Program-made: the position numbers and the translations under genes
From: an uncultured Acidimicrobiaceae bacterium
Lineage (GTDB): Bacteria > Actinomycetota > Acidimicrobiia > Acidimicrobiales > Microtrichaceae
Length of the DNA: 5,760 nucleotides
Reading direction: 5' to 3'
Assembly (NCBI GenBank): GCA_937868025.1
Contig: CALMLJ010000682.1
Coordinates: forward strand, 1 to 5,760
In this document: one piece after another, positions 1 through 5,701 of the stretch
How positions within the stretch are numbered: position 1 is the first letter of the stretch
How the letters are laid out: each line of letters starts with the position of its first letter
Notes under the pieces: model-generated
Seen by the model: only the letters and a program-made list of their open reading frames with translations
Database searches by the model: none
Told to the model about the DNA's origin: nothing

Positions 1-149
1 TGCTCGCCGCGTTCCTGTTCATCGCCACCGCCTATGCGGGCGGCGGCGCGTCCGACGAGCCGGGCCCCACGGCGCCGACCTCGATCGAGTGTCCCGACCC
101 GTCGACGACGAGCCCATCGGGTGGATCGGTCGACGTCCAGCCGTGTTAA
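1..149 (+). CDS. C-terminal end of an unrecognised membrane-anchored or secreted protein (partial)
   Basis: An open frame enters from the left edge (first full codon at position 3) and ends at TAA 147-149, giving 48 visible residues. They start with a hydrophobic stretch (LAAFLFIATAYA, then GGG) that looks like a transmembrane helix or the end of one. About 30 residues rich in Ser, Thr, Pro, Gly and Asp follow, with two cysteines, one of them the last residue. The tail looks like a disordered extracytoplasmic segment. No catalytic motif is visible and I do not recognise the family. Codon use is typical of the window (G/C in nearly every third position), which supports real coding. The start lies outside the window, so length and function cannot be judged. 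The tRNA begins only 16 nt after the stop, on the same strand. Confidence 0.5.
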   Translation, partial: LAAFLFIATAYAGGGASDEPGPTAPTSIECPDPSTTSPSGGSVDVQPC

Positions 150-152
150 GGT
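147..152 (+). promoter_or_regulatory. Possible -10 box for tRNA-Val
   Basis: TAAGGT matches the actinobacterial TAnnnT -10 pattern and ends 13 nt before the tRNA 5' end, which would give a leader of about 6-7 nt. It overlaps the TAA stop of the upstream gene. I see no convincing -35 box at a suitable distance, so this is tentative; the tRNA could equally be read from an upstream promoter. Confidence 0.25.
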
Positions 153-165
153 GGCCGCTGCTTTC

Positions 166-239
166 GGGCGTTTAGCTCAGTTGGTTAGAGCGCACGCTTC
201 ACACGCGTGAGGTCGGCAGTTCGAGTCTGCCATCGCCCA
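166..239 (+). tRNA. tRNA-Val (anticodon CAC)
   Basis: A complete cloverleaf can be folded by eye. The acceptor stem is GGGCGTT (166-172) with ATCGCCC (232-238). The D arm is GCTC/GAGC (175-178 and 188-191) with GG at 183-184 in the loop. The anticodon stem is CACGC/GCGTG (193-197 and 205-209) with loop TTCACAC, so the anticodon is CAC (200-202), reading the valine codon GTG. The variable loop is 5 nt. The T arm is GGCAG/CTGCC (215-219 and 227-231) with loop TTCGAGT. The discriminator base is A239, as expected for valine tRNAs. CCA is not encoded (CCC follows). The only imperfection is a T-T opposition at the sixth acceptor pair (171/233). The tRNA converges on the potD-like gene, whose stop is 18 nt away. 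Confidence 0.96.
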
Positions 240-257
240 CCCCGTCGCAGCCCCGGG

Positions 258-1343
258 TCAGGATCCCTTGGCGGTCGCGAATGCCTTCGAGTATCGATCC
301 TCGACCTCAGCGTCGAGCGCCTCGGTGAAGGACAGCCGATCGACGATCGAGTCGGGCGGGAAGATCGCCGGGTCGTCGAGCACCGTTTGTGGCACGAACT
401 CCCGCGCGGCTTCGTTGCCCGTGTCGACCCGCACCGCGACCGAGTTGGCCGCCGAGACCTCGGGTCGGAGATAGAACTCGATGAACTTCTTGGCGATGTC
501 GGGGTGGGGCGCCTCCGCCGGAATGCACAGACTGTCGATCCACCGCAGCCCACCGTTGTCGGGCACAACGAACGCCAGGTCGTCGTTGTCGGACATGGCC
601 TGCAGGACGTCCGACGAGAATGCCTCGGCCAACACCGTCGAACCGGAACGAAGCCGCTTCAGGTAGGTCGACGCGTCGAACTCGACACCGTTGGCGACGA
701 CCTCCTTCAACTTCTTCCCCGCTGCGGCGATCGTCGATGCGTCAGTGGTGTTCGGGTCCTCGCCGAGCAGGAACAACGCCATCGCCATGGCGTCGCGGGT
801 CTCGTCGAGGACGGTGGCCTTGCCCGACACCGCCGGGTCGAGGAACGCCGACCAGTCGGGCGGCCCATCGGGGAACGCCGCCATCGAGTAGCCGATACCG
901 GTCGTCCCGGTCGCCCACGGGACGCTGAAGCGGTTGCCGGGGTCGAAGGACGTGCGCCGGAACTCCGAGGCAAGATGGTCGAGACCAGCGAGCGAACCGA
1001 GTTCCAGGAGCGCATCGGCATCGCGGAGATCGGTGAGCAGGTTGTCCGACGGGACGATCAGGTCGAACGTCGTTCCCTTGCGCCCACGTCGCCGGGTCGC
1101 GCCCGCCTGCCCGAGGCGAGCGCTCAACTCGTCGTTGGATGCGTAGGTCTCGTACACGGTCTCGATGCCCGCGTCGGCACCGAAGTCCTTCAGCAGCTTC
1201 GTGTCGATGTAGTCCTGCCAGTTGTAGAAGACGAGGCGTTGTGCCTCGTTGTCACCACAACCGCCGAGACCGACGGCCCCGAGGCCCACGAGGCCCGTCG
1301 CCCCGAGGAACGATCGCCGCGTGAGGTGCAGATCGGCGCTCAT
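258..1343 (-). CDS. PotD-like polyamine-type substrate-binding lipoprotein
   Basis: A 361-residue extracytoplasmic solute-binding protein of the spermidine/putrescine (PotD/PotF) family. The N-terminus has a twin-arginine motif (TRRSFLG, residues 8-14), a Gly/Leu-rich hydrophobic core and a lipobox LGGC (26-29), so it is probably Tat-exported and lipid-anchored at Cys29. Family marks are NWQDYI (41-46), FDLIVPS (93-99), WATGTTGIGY (143-152), the LDETRD helix region (179-184) and WIDSLCIPA (268-276). W42, Y45, W268 and D270 match ligand-contacting positions recalled from E. coli PotD, but several other contact residues differ. A basic loop (RRRGRK, 84-89) is inserted before the FDLIVPS strand. 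Its ATG shares one base with the stop of the stress-protein gene (TGATG), implying translational coupling. No ABC permease or ATPase gene is visible; the transporter next door is an APC permease. The family call is firm; the ligand is not known. Confidence 0.9.
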   Translation of the reverse strand: MSADLHLTRRSFLGATGLVGLGAVGLGGCGDNEAQRLVFYNWQDYIDTKLLKDFGADAGIETVYETYASNDELSARLGQAGATRRRGRKGTTFDLIVPSDNLLTDLRDADALLELGSLAGLDHLASEFRRTSFDPGNRFSVPWATGTTGIGYSMAAFPDGPPDWSAFLDPAVSGKATVLDETRDAMAMALFLLGEDPNTTDASTIAAAGKKLKEVVANGVEFDASTYLKRLRSGSTVLAEAFSSDVLQAMSDNDDLAFVVPDNGGLRWIDSLCIPAEAPHPDIAKKFIEFYLRPEVSAANSVAVRVDTGNEAAREFVPQTVLDDPAIFPPDSIVDRLSFTEALDAEVEDRYSKAFATAKGS

Positions 1344-1858
1344 CAGACGACCATCACCGGAGCGTCGGCGTAGCGCGCCACTCGTTCGGTCACGCCGCCG
1401 CCCAGGCTCGATCGGAGCCGTTCCATCGAACCGCCGATGCCCGTGAGCTCCGACGACAGGCCGCGCCGGCCGATCACGATGAGGTCGACGCTCTCGGTCT
1501 CCGCGACGTCGAGGGCCGCTGCCGCCGCTTCGCCGCGCACGACGATGCCGCGCGACGCGCCGCCACGCGACCGCACCAGCTCGACGGCCTCGTTGGCGAG
1601 CGACTCGGACTCGGCCTGCATCTCGTCACGCATCGCCTCGACGTAGGTCGCACCACGCCCCTTCTTGGTGAGCGGGGGTTGGTACGCCACCATCACCACG
1701 ATCTCGGCACCCGAGGCACCGGCGAGGAGCTCGGCCCACGCGAGCGCCCGCTCGGCGGTGTGGGACCCGTCGAACGGCACGAGGATGCGCGCCATCGCCG
1801 GCAGGTCGGGGATGACAACGGGATCTTCCCAATCGTCGGGTCGCAGCATCTCGCTCAT
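1343..1858 (-). CDS. Universal stress protein (UspA domain)
   Basis: A single-domain UspA-family protein of 171 residues, probably cytoplasmic. The first beta strand and its loop are ARILVPFDGS (23-32), followed by the usual long helix. The second half has VDLIVIG (124-130) and the nucleotide-binding signature G-x2-G-x9-G-S at G130, G133, G143 and S144. It ends in the typical last strand DAPVMVV (165-171). Two oddities stand out. A 21-residue N-terminal extension precedes the Usp fold, and about 11 residues (145-155) are inserted between the glycine signature and the VTERV segment that normally follows it directly. The ATG at 1858 is well supported: it overlaps the permease stop as ATGA, and AAGGAG lies 8 nt upstream. 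USP domains often regulate transporters, including APC permeases carrying C-terminal USP domains, so a regulatory role for the coupled permease is plausible but inferred. Confidence 0.93.
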   Translation of the reverse strand: MSEMLRPDDWEDPVVIPDLPAMARILVPFDGSHTAERALAWAELLAGASGAEIVVMVAYQPPLTKKGRGATYVEAMRDEMQAESESLANEAVELVRSRGGASRGIVVRGEAAAAALDVAETESVDLIVIGRRGLSSELTGIGGSMERLRSSLGGGVTERVARYADAPVMVV

Positions 1859-3195
1859 TCGGCTGTCTCCTTCACGAACTCACCGCGTTCGATCATCTCG
1901 ATCGTGTAGGTCACATCACGCCCGTTGCGCGCCTTGTATCGACGAAGCGGGAAGTAGGCGATCACACCGGAGCCGGCGGCCGCAGCCGCCCATCCGATGC
2001 CCTGCACGGCCCCGACGTCGAGGACCTGGAACCAGATCGCGGCGACGGTGACGAGCATCGGAAAGAGCGTTGCGAGGAACACCCCGATCCAACCACCCGG
2101 CACTTTGAACGGGCGTTCGAGATCGGGATGGCTGCGGCGCAGGGCGATCAGGGAAGCGAACTCGAGCGCCAGTGCGAAGGCGTACACCGTGACGTCGATG
2201 GCGACGAGACCTTGGAACGGGCCGAGGATGAAGGCCGAGCAGATGATCGAGCACACGAGAATCGAGATCCACGGCGAGCCGTACTTGGGGTGCAGCTTGG
2301 CAATCGATGCCGGCAGGTAGCCGTCCTCCGCGAGCGCGAAGGGGATGCGGCTGTTGGAGAGCATCCACGATGCGTACAGGCCGACGGCGGACAGCAGGGC
2401 GGCGGCGTTCATGATGAACCCCAGCCACTTTCCACCGACCTCCTCGGCGATGACGGTGTAGGCGCCGGCTGTCCATTCGATCTGGTCGGGGCCGACGATC
2501 GCCAACGAGACCAGGGTGGGCAGCAGGTAGCAGAGCGTGATCAACGGGATCGAGATCGCAAGCGCCTTCGGGAAGCTCTTCTTCGGGTTGTCGATCTCGC
2601 TGGCGAACGTCGACATCGAGTCCCAACCCATGTAGTTCCACATGACCACGAAGAGGCCGGCCCCGAAGGCCGCGGCGGGCGACAATCCCTCGAGCACGAA
2701 CGGCTCGACCGGGTTCCGGTCCATGTTGAAGACGCCGATGATCGTGACGAGCACGAACGGCGCGAGCACGATCGCCAGGAACACCTTGGAGCTGTCGCCG
2801 ATCGCCTTCGCGCCGAACACGTTGAGCACGCCGAGCAGCACGATCATGGCGAACCGCACCAGCCAGGCCAGCCACGGGTTGCCGGTGTCGGGGTTCAGGA
2901 AGTCGAACACACCGAAGTTGGCGGCGAACGTGGTGAACAGCACGGGATAGATCGCCATGTCCACCCAGGACACGACCCACATCCACCAGCCCGACAGGAA
3001 CCCCCAGAACGGGCCCAGGGTCGTCTTGGACCAGTGGTAGTAGCCACCCTGCACCGGAATCGTGGTGCCCATCTCGGCGACCATGAGGGCCGTCGGAAGG
3101 CTCCAGATGAACGGGGTGATGATGATGAGCACCAGGCCCATACCCGCCCCCGCCGAGCCGACGGTGTCCTCGAGGCCGTACGGGCCGCCCGACAC
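1855..3195 (-). CDS. APC-superfamily permease, polyamine-uptake (PUT/RMV1-like) type; N-terminus appears short
   Basis: A 446-residue inner-membrane secondary transporter of the amino acid-polyamine-organocation superfamily. SGGPYGLED (2-10) is the substrate-site break of TM1. FIWSLP and AEMG-T-x2-P-x2-GGYYHW (29-55) cover TM2 and the following loop. WNYMGWDS (186-193) with EIDNPKKSFPKAL (200-212) is the TM6 and TM6-7 loop pattern of eukaryotic-type polyamine uptake permeases and bacterial relatives. About eleven hydrophobic segments follow TM1, roughly at 18-38, 66-92, 111-130, 136-155, 173-195, 211-236, 258-282, 308-326, 328-352, 369-392 and 397-416, then a polar tail. The only usable start is GTG 3195, which is the conserved Val of VSGGPYG. 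The hydrophobic first half of TM1 normally before it is missing in all three frames. Polyamine or amino-acid uptake, probably cation-coupled, is inferred from family and from the PotD-like gene two genes downstream. Confidence 0.87.
   Translation of the reverse strand: MSGGPYGLEDTVGSAGAGMGLVLIIITPFIWSLPTALMVAEMGTTIPVQGGYYHWSKTTLGPFWGFLSGWWMWVVSWVDMAIYPVLFTTFAANFGVFDFLNPDTGNPWLAWLVRFAMIVLLGVLNVFGAKAIGDSSKVFLAIVLAPFVLVTIIGVFNMDRNPVEPFVLEGLSPAAAFGAGLFVVMWNYMGWDSMSTFASEIDNPKKSFPKALAISIPLITLCYLLPTLVSLAIVGPDQIEWTAGAYTVIAEEVGGKWLGFIMNAAALLSAVGLYASWMLSNSRIPFALAEDGYLPASIAKLHPKYGSPWISILVCSIICSAFILGPFQGLVAIDVTVYAFALALEFASLIALRRSHPDLERPFKVPGGWIGVFLATLFPMLVTVAAIWFQVLDVGAVQGIGWAAAAAGSGVIAYFPLRRYKARNGRDVTYTIEMIERGEFVKETAE
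1867..1872 (-). promoter_or_regulatory. Strong Shine-Dalgarno site for the universal stress protein gene
   Basis: On the minus strand AAGGAG lies inside the last codons of the permease gene, 8 nt before ATG 1858. This is the best ribosome-binding site in the operon. It fixes the start at 1858 rather than at the internal ATG encoding Met22, where the Usp fold proper begins. Confidence 0.8.
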
Positions 3196-3242
3196 GGAAC
3201 GGCAGCGCCTGCCGAACGATCCGCTCCGCCAGGGACTGAGGG

Positions 3243-4379
3243 CTACGACGGACTGAACTCGGACACGGGGCGCCCCGCGAGGGCGTCGACGATGCGGGCT
3301 GCCGCCCCGCCATCGCCGTAGGGATTGGTCCGCTGGGCCATGGCGTCGTAGGCAGCAGAGTCGGTCAACAGCTGCGTGGCCCGCTTCACGATGAGGTCGC
3401 GGTCACAACCGACGAGTTCGACCGTTCCGGCGTCGACGGCCTCGGGCCGCTCGGTCACGTCGCGGAGCACCAGCACCGGCTTGCCGAGCGACGGCGCCTC
3501 CTCCTGGATGCCACCGGAATCGGTGATCACCAGCCGGGCCCGCGCCATGACCTGCACGAGCCGGTGGTAGTCGAGCGGGTCGCACAACGTGACGTTGGCG
3601 AGACCACCGAGTCGGGCCCGGGCAACGTCGGCCACATTCGGGTTCGGGTGCACCGGGTAGACGAGATGGGCAGAATCGGCGAAGGACTCGGCCAGCTCGG
3701 CCAATCCCTCGAACGCCTGCCGGAAGGGCTCCCCGAAGTTCTCACGTCGGTGCGCCGTCACCAGGATCACGTCGCGCTCGGGATCGATGGCGTCGAGCGG
3801 ACCGGGGCCTGCAGGGGCCGGTAGTTCGGCCACCTCGAGCAGGGCGTCGATCACCGTGTTGCCGGTCACGAAGACCGTCGACGGCGGCTTCGCCTCCCGA
3901 AGGAGGTTGTCACGGCTCCGGGTGGTCGGGGCGAAGTGCAGGTCGGCGGCCACCCCCACCACGAGCCGGTTGATCTCCTCGGGGAACGGCTGGCGACGGT
4001 CGAACGTCCGCAGGCCGGCCTCGACGTGGCCGACCTTCGCGCCGGAGTACGCAGCCGCGAGCCCCGCCGCCATCGCCGTGGTCGTGTCGCCCTGCACGAG
4101 CACCCAGTCGGGCTGTTCGGCGGCCAGGATCGGTTCGAGCTGCGCGACCACACGCGCCAGCACCTGGGTGGGCGACTGGCCGGCGCTCATCACGTCGAGG
4201 TCGTGATGCGCCTCGAGCTCGAACAAGGCCAACACCTGGTCGAGCATCTCGCGATGCTGCGCCGTCACACACACCCGGGACTCGAAGTCGGGGGATGCCT
4301 CGAGCGCCGCGACCACCGGGGCCATCTTGATCGCCTCGGGGCGCGTGCCGAACACGGAGAGAACTCGCTGAACCGCCAT
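3243..4379 (-). CDS. wecB: UDP-N-acetylglucosamine 2-epimerase (non-hydrolysing)
   Basis: A cytoplasmic enzyme interconverting UDP-GlcNAc and UDP-ManNAc, the supply of ManNAc units for wall and surface polymers. It is 378 residues long from ATG 4379, a normal length for WecB/MnaA (GT-B fold). Motifs in order are FGTRPEAIK (10-18), QHREML (41-46), QGDTTT (96-101), HVEAGLRT (118-125), PEEINR (133-138), GNTVIDAL (173-180), TAHRREN (208-214), HPNP (244-247), DSGGIQEE (287-294) and ERPEA (310-314). R13, K18, D98, E120, E134 and H210 fit the catalytic and binding positions known from E. coli WecB. An in-frame TTG lies upstream at 4454, but it would overlap the divergent gene and add 25 residues with no family counterpart. 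A -10 box 6 nt before ATG 4379 also supports that start. It is the first gene of the leftward run; the permease follows 47 nt after its TAG. Confidence 0.94.
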   Translation of the reverse strand: MAVQRVLSVFGTRPEAIKMAPVVAALEASPDFESRVCVTAQHREMLDQVLALFELEAHHDLDVMSAGQSPTQVLARVVAQLEPILAAEQPDWVLVQGDTTTAMAAGLAAAYSGAKVGHVEAGLRTFDRRQPFPEEINRLVVGVAADLHFAPTTRSRDNLLREAKPPSTVFVTGNTVIDALLEVAELPAPAGPGPLDAIDPERDVILVTAHRRENFGEPFRQAFEGLAELAESFADSAHLVYPVHPNPNVADVARARLGGLANVTLCDPLDYHRLVQVMARARLVITDSGGIQEEAPSLGKPVLVLRDVTERPEAVDAGTVELVGCDRDLIVKRATQLLTDSAAYDAMAQRTNPYGDGGAAARIVDALAGRPVSEFSPS

Positions 4380-4385
4380 GGCGCC

Positions 4386-4391
4386 AGGATA
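4386..4391 (-). promoter_or_regulatory. -10 box of a leaderless promoter for wecB
   Basis: On the minus strand TATCCT (TAnnnT) is followed by exactly 6 nt (GGCGCC) and then ATG 4379. With the usual 6-7 nt from -10 box to transcription start, the transcript would begin at or next to the A of ATG, with no leader and no Shine-Dalgarno site. At a 17-nt spacer the -35 position reads TTCCCG, a weak match. Confidence 0.55.
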
Positions 4392-4399
4392 CGACGACA

Positions 4400-4411
4400 C
4401 CGGAAATCCGG
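4400..4411. repeat. Hyphenated palindrome between the divergent promoters
   Basis: CCGGA-AA-TCCGG is a perfect 5-bp inverted repeat with a 2-nt centre in the middle of the wecB/MFS intergenic region, near both -35 positions. It could be an operator for a dimeric regulator. Short GC-rich palindromes are common by chance at this base composition, so confidence is low. Confidence 0.25.
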
Positions 4412-4435
4412 GAATGGGCCGTCGCGCCCACGCCG

Positions 4436-4441
4436 TAGTCT
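4436..4441 (+). promoter_or_regulatory. -10 box of a leaderless promoter for the MFS gene
   Basis: TAGTCT (TAnnnT) is followed by 6 nt (GGAGCA) and then GTG 4448, so transcription should start at or beside the start codon. GGAG within those 6 nt is only 2 nt from GTG, too close to act as a normal Shine-Dalgarno site. No clear -35 box is seen. The arrangement mirrors the wecB promoter on the other strand. Confidence 0.55.
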
Positions 4442-4447
4442 GGAGCA

Positions 4448-5701
4448 GTGACAACGACGACCCAGCCCCGCGTGGGGACGCCCCGGTCGGCGTTCGCCCA
4501 CCGGGCCTTCCGCTGGGTGTTCCTCGGGGCGTTCGCGTCGAACATCGGCACCTGGATGCAGAACGTCGCGCTGCTGGCGTTCGCCAACCAGCTCGGCGGC
4601 GCCAAGTACGTGGGCATCGTCACGTTCGCCCAACTCGGTCCGATGCTCGTCCTCTCGCCGTTCGGCGGCGTGCTGGCCGACGCGGTGAACCGCAAACTCG
4701 TGATGATCGTTGCCGCCACGATCCAGCTCATGATGAGCATCGGCCTCGCCGTCGTCGCGTCGGGCGACCATCCGTCCAAACCCCTGATCGTCGGCCTGGT
4801 GCTCACGATGGGCATTGCTGCCGCCGCCAACGCACCGGCCAACCAGGCGACGCTGCCGGCGCTCGTCGACCGCGCCGACCTCGCTGGCGCCGTCTCGCTC
4901 AACTCGGCGCAGATGAACGCATCGCGTGTGCTCGGACCACTGCTCGCCGTGATCCCGTTCCTCGAGTCGACGAGCACGGTCTTCTACTTCAACGCCGCCA
5001 CGTACCTGTTCGTCATCGCTGCCGTCGCGTTCGTCGACTTCGACGGGTCCCCGCCGGGACGCTCCCGCCGCAAACCCCTCCAGGAGATCGCCGGGGGCAT
5101 CATCGAGGCCCGCCGCGACCCCGTGATCGGCCGGGCGCTCGCCACCGTGGCGATCTACTCGCTCTTCTCGCTCGTGTTCATCTACCAGATGAACGGGTTC
5201 GCCACGTCGGAGCTGGGCATCACCGACAGCACGCACTTCCGGCTGCTCTTCGGGTGCTTCGGGCTGGGCGCCGCGATCGGAGCGATCGCCGTCGGTACCC
5301 GTCTCCGGGCGGTCGACCGCACGACCCTCGTCCGGGTCGGGTTGGGCGGATTCGCCGTCGCGCTCGGGGTGTTCGCGATGTTGACCTCGGCGGGGCCCGC
5401 GTATCCCGTCGTCGGCCTCACCGGGTTCTTCTACTTCATCGTGATCACCGCCCTGTCCACGGCGATCCAGCACGAGGTGAGCGACGCCGCCCGCGGCCGG
5501 GTGATGGGCTTGTGGATGATGGCGTGGGCCGGCCTCGTCCCCGTCGGCAGCCTGTTCGCCGGCTACGTGATCGACGACCTCGGGTACCGCGCCGTGCTCC
5601 TGGTCGGCGCCGTCGTGGCGGCCGCGCTCATCGGGCTGGCTGATCTCCGTGGCGCCAGCGCCGAGCCACCTGATCCAGCCCCACAACTCGACTCGCTTTG
5701 A
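4448..5701 (+). CDS. MFS transporter (MFS_3 / EntS-like efflux type)
   Basis: A 417-residue polytopic inner-membrane protein of the major facilitator superfamily, similar to the drug/siderophore exporter branch (enterobactin exporter EntS-like, DHA3). The opening FRWVFLGAFASNIGTWMQNVA (21-41) is typical of this branch. Motif A after TM2 reads GGVLADAVNRK (73-83) with D78, R82 and K83. LNSAQMNASRVLGPLLA (151-167) is the TM5 signature, FYFNAATYLFVIAAVAF (179-195) forms TM6, and the second-half loop has SDAARGRVMGLW (345-356). A polar central loop (about 198-225) separates the halves; the tail is Pro/Ala-rich. Twelve helices are expected from the hydrophobic pattern. The GTG start is chosen because a TAnnnT box sits 6 nt upstream. 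The substrate cannot be told from sequence; export of a small hydrophobic compound or siderophore is the family expectation. It is divergent from wecB, so a functional link is uncertain. Confidence 0.9.
   Translation: MTTTTQPRVGTPRSAFAHRAFRWVFLGAFASNIGTWMQNVALLAFANQLGGAKYVGIVTFAQLGPMLVLSPFGGVLADAVNRKLVMIVAATIQLMMSIGLAVVASGDHPSKPLIVGLVLTMGIAAAANAPANQATLPALVDRADLAGAVSLNSAQMNASRVLGPLLAVIPFLESTSTVFYFNAATYLFVIAAVAFVDFDGSPPGRSRRKPLQEIAGGIIEARRDPVIGRALATVAIYSLFSLVFIYQMNGFATSELGITDSTHFRLLFGCFGLGAAIGAIAVGTRLRAVDRTTLVRVGLGGFAVALGVFAMLTSAGPAYPVVGLTGFFYFIVITALSTAIQHEVSDAARGRVMGLWMMAWAGLVPVGSLFAGYVIDDLGYRAVLLVGAVVAAALIGLADLRGASAEPPDPAPQLDSL

Noticed and set aside
252..268. GGATCC-centred symmetry near the potD-like stop as a terminator or attachment site
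   Set aside because: The arms are short and imperfect, there is no T-run, and no integrase gene or repeated tRNA 3' end is visible, so neither call is supported.
207..1373. Plus-strand open frame starting inside the tRNA and crossing the potD-like gene
   Set aside because: It overlaps a firm tRNA and a firm PotD-family gene, and its composition is Arg/Val/Glu-rich without recognisable domains.
3201..3213. GGCAG-CGC-CTGCC hairpin between wecB and the permease as a terminator
   Set aside because: The stem is only 5 bp with a 3-nt loop and no T-tract; too weak to call.
2128..3321. Long open frame on the plus strand opposite the permease and the end of wecB (about 397 residues)
   Set aside because: The product is rich in Arg, Glu, His, Asp and Gln with no domain, and it mirrors well-supported membrane-protein coding on the other strand. 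It is a GC-driven antisense shadow.
4380..4454. 25-residue N-terminal extension of wecB from TTG 4454
   Set aside because: It would overlap the MFS start, lacks a ribosome-binding site, has no counterpart in WecB proteins, and would bypass the well-placed -10 box before ATG 4379.
4265..5686. Long open frame on the minus strand opposite the MFS gene
   Set aside because: Low-complexity Asp/Glu/Arg/His translation with no motif, lying antisense to a clear MFS protein. Only the separate frame ending at 5628 shows family-like (MurF) sequence.
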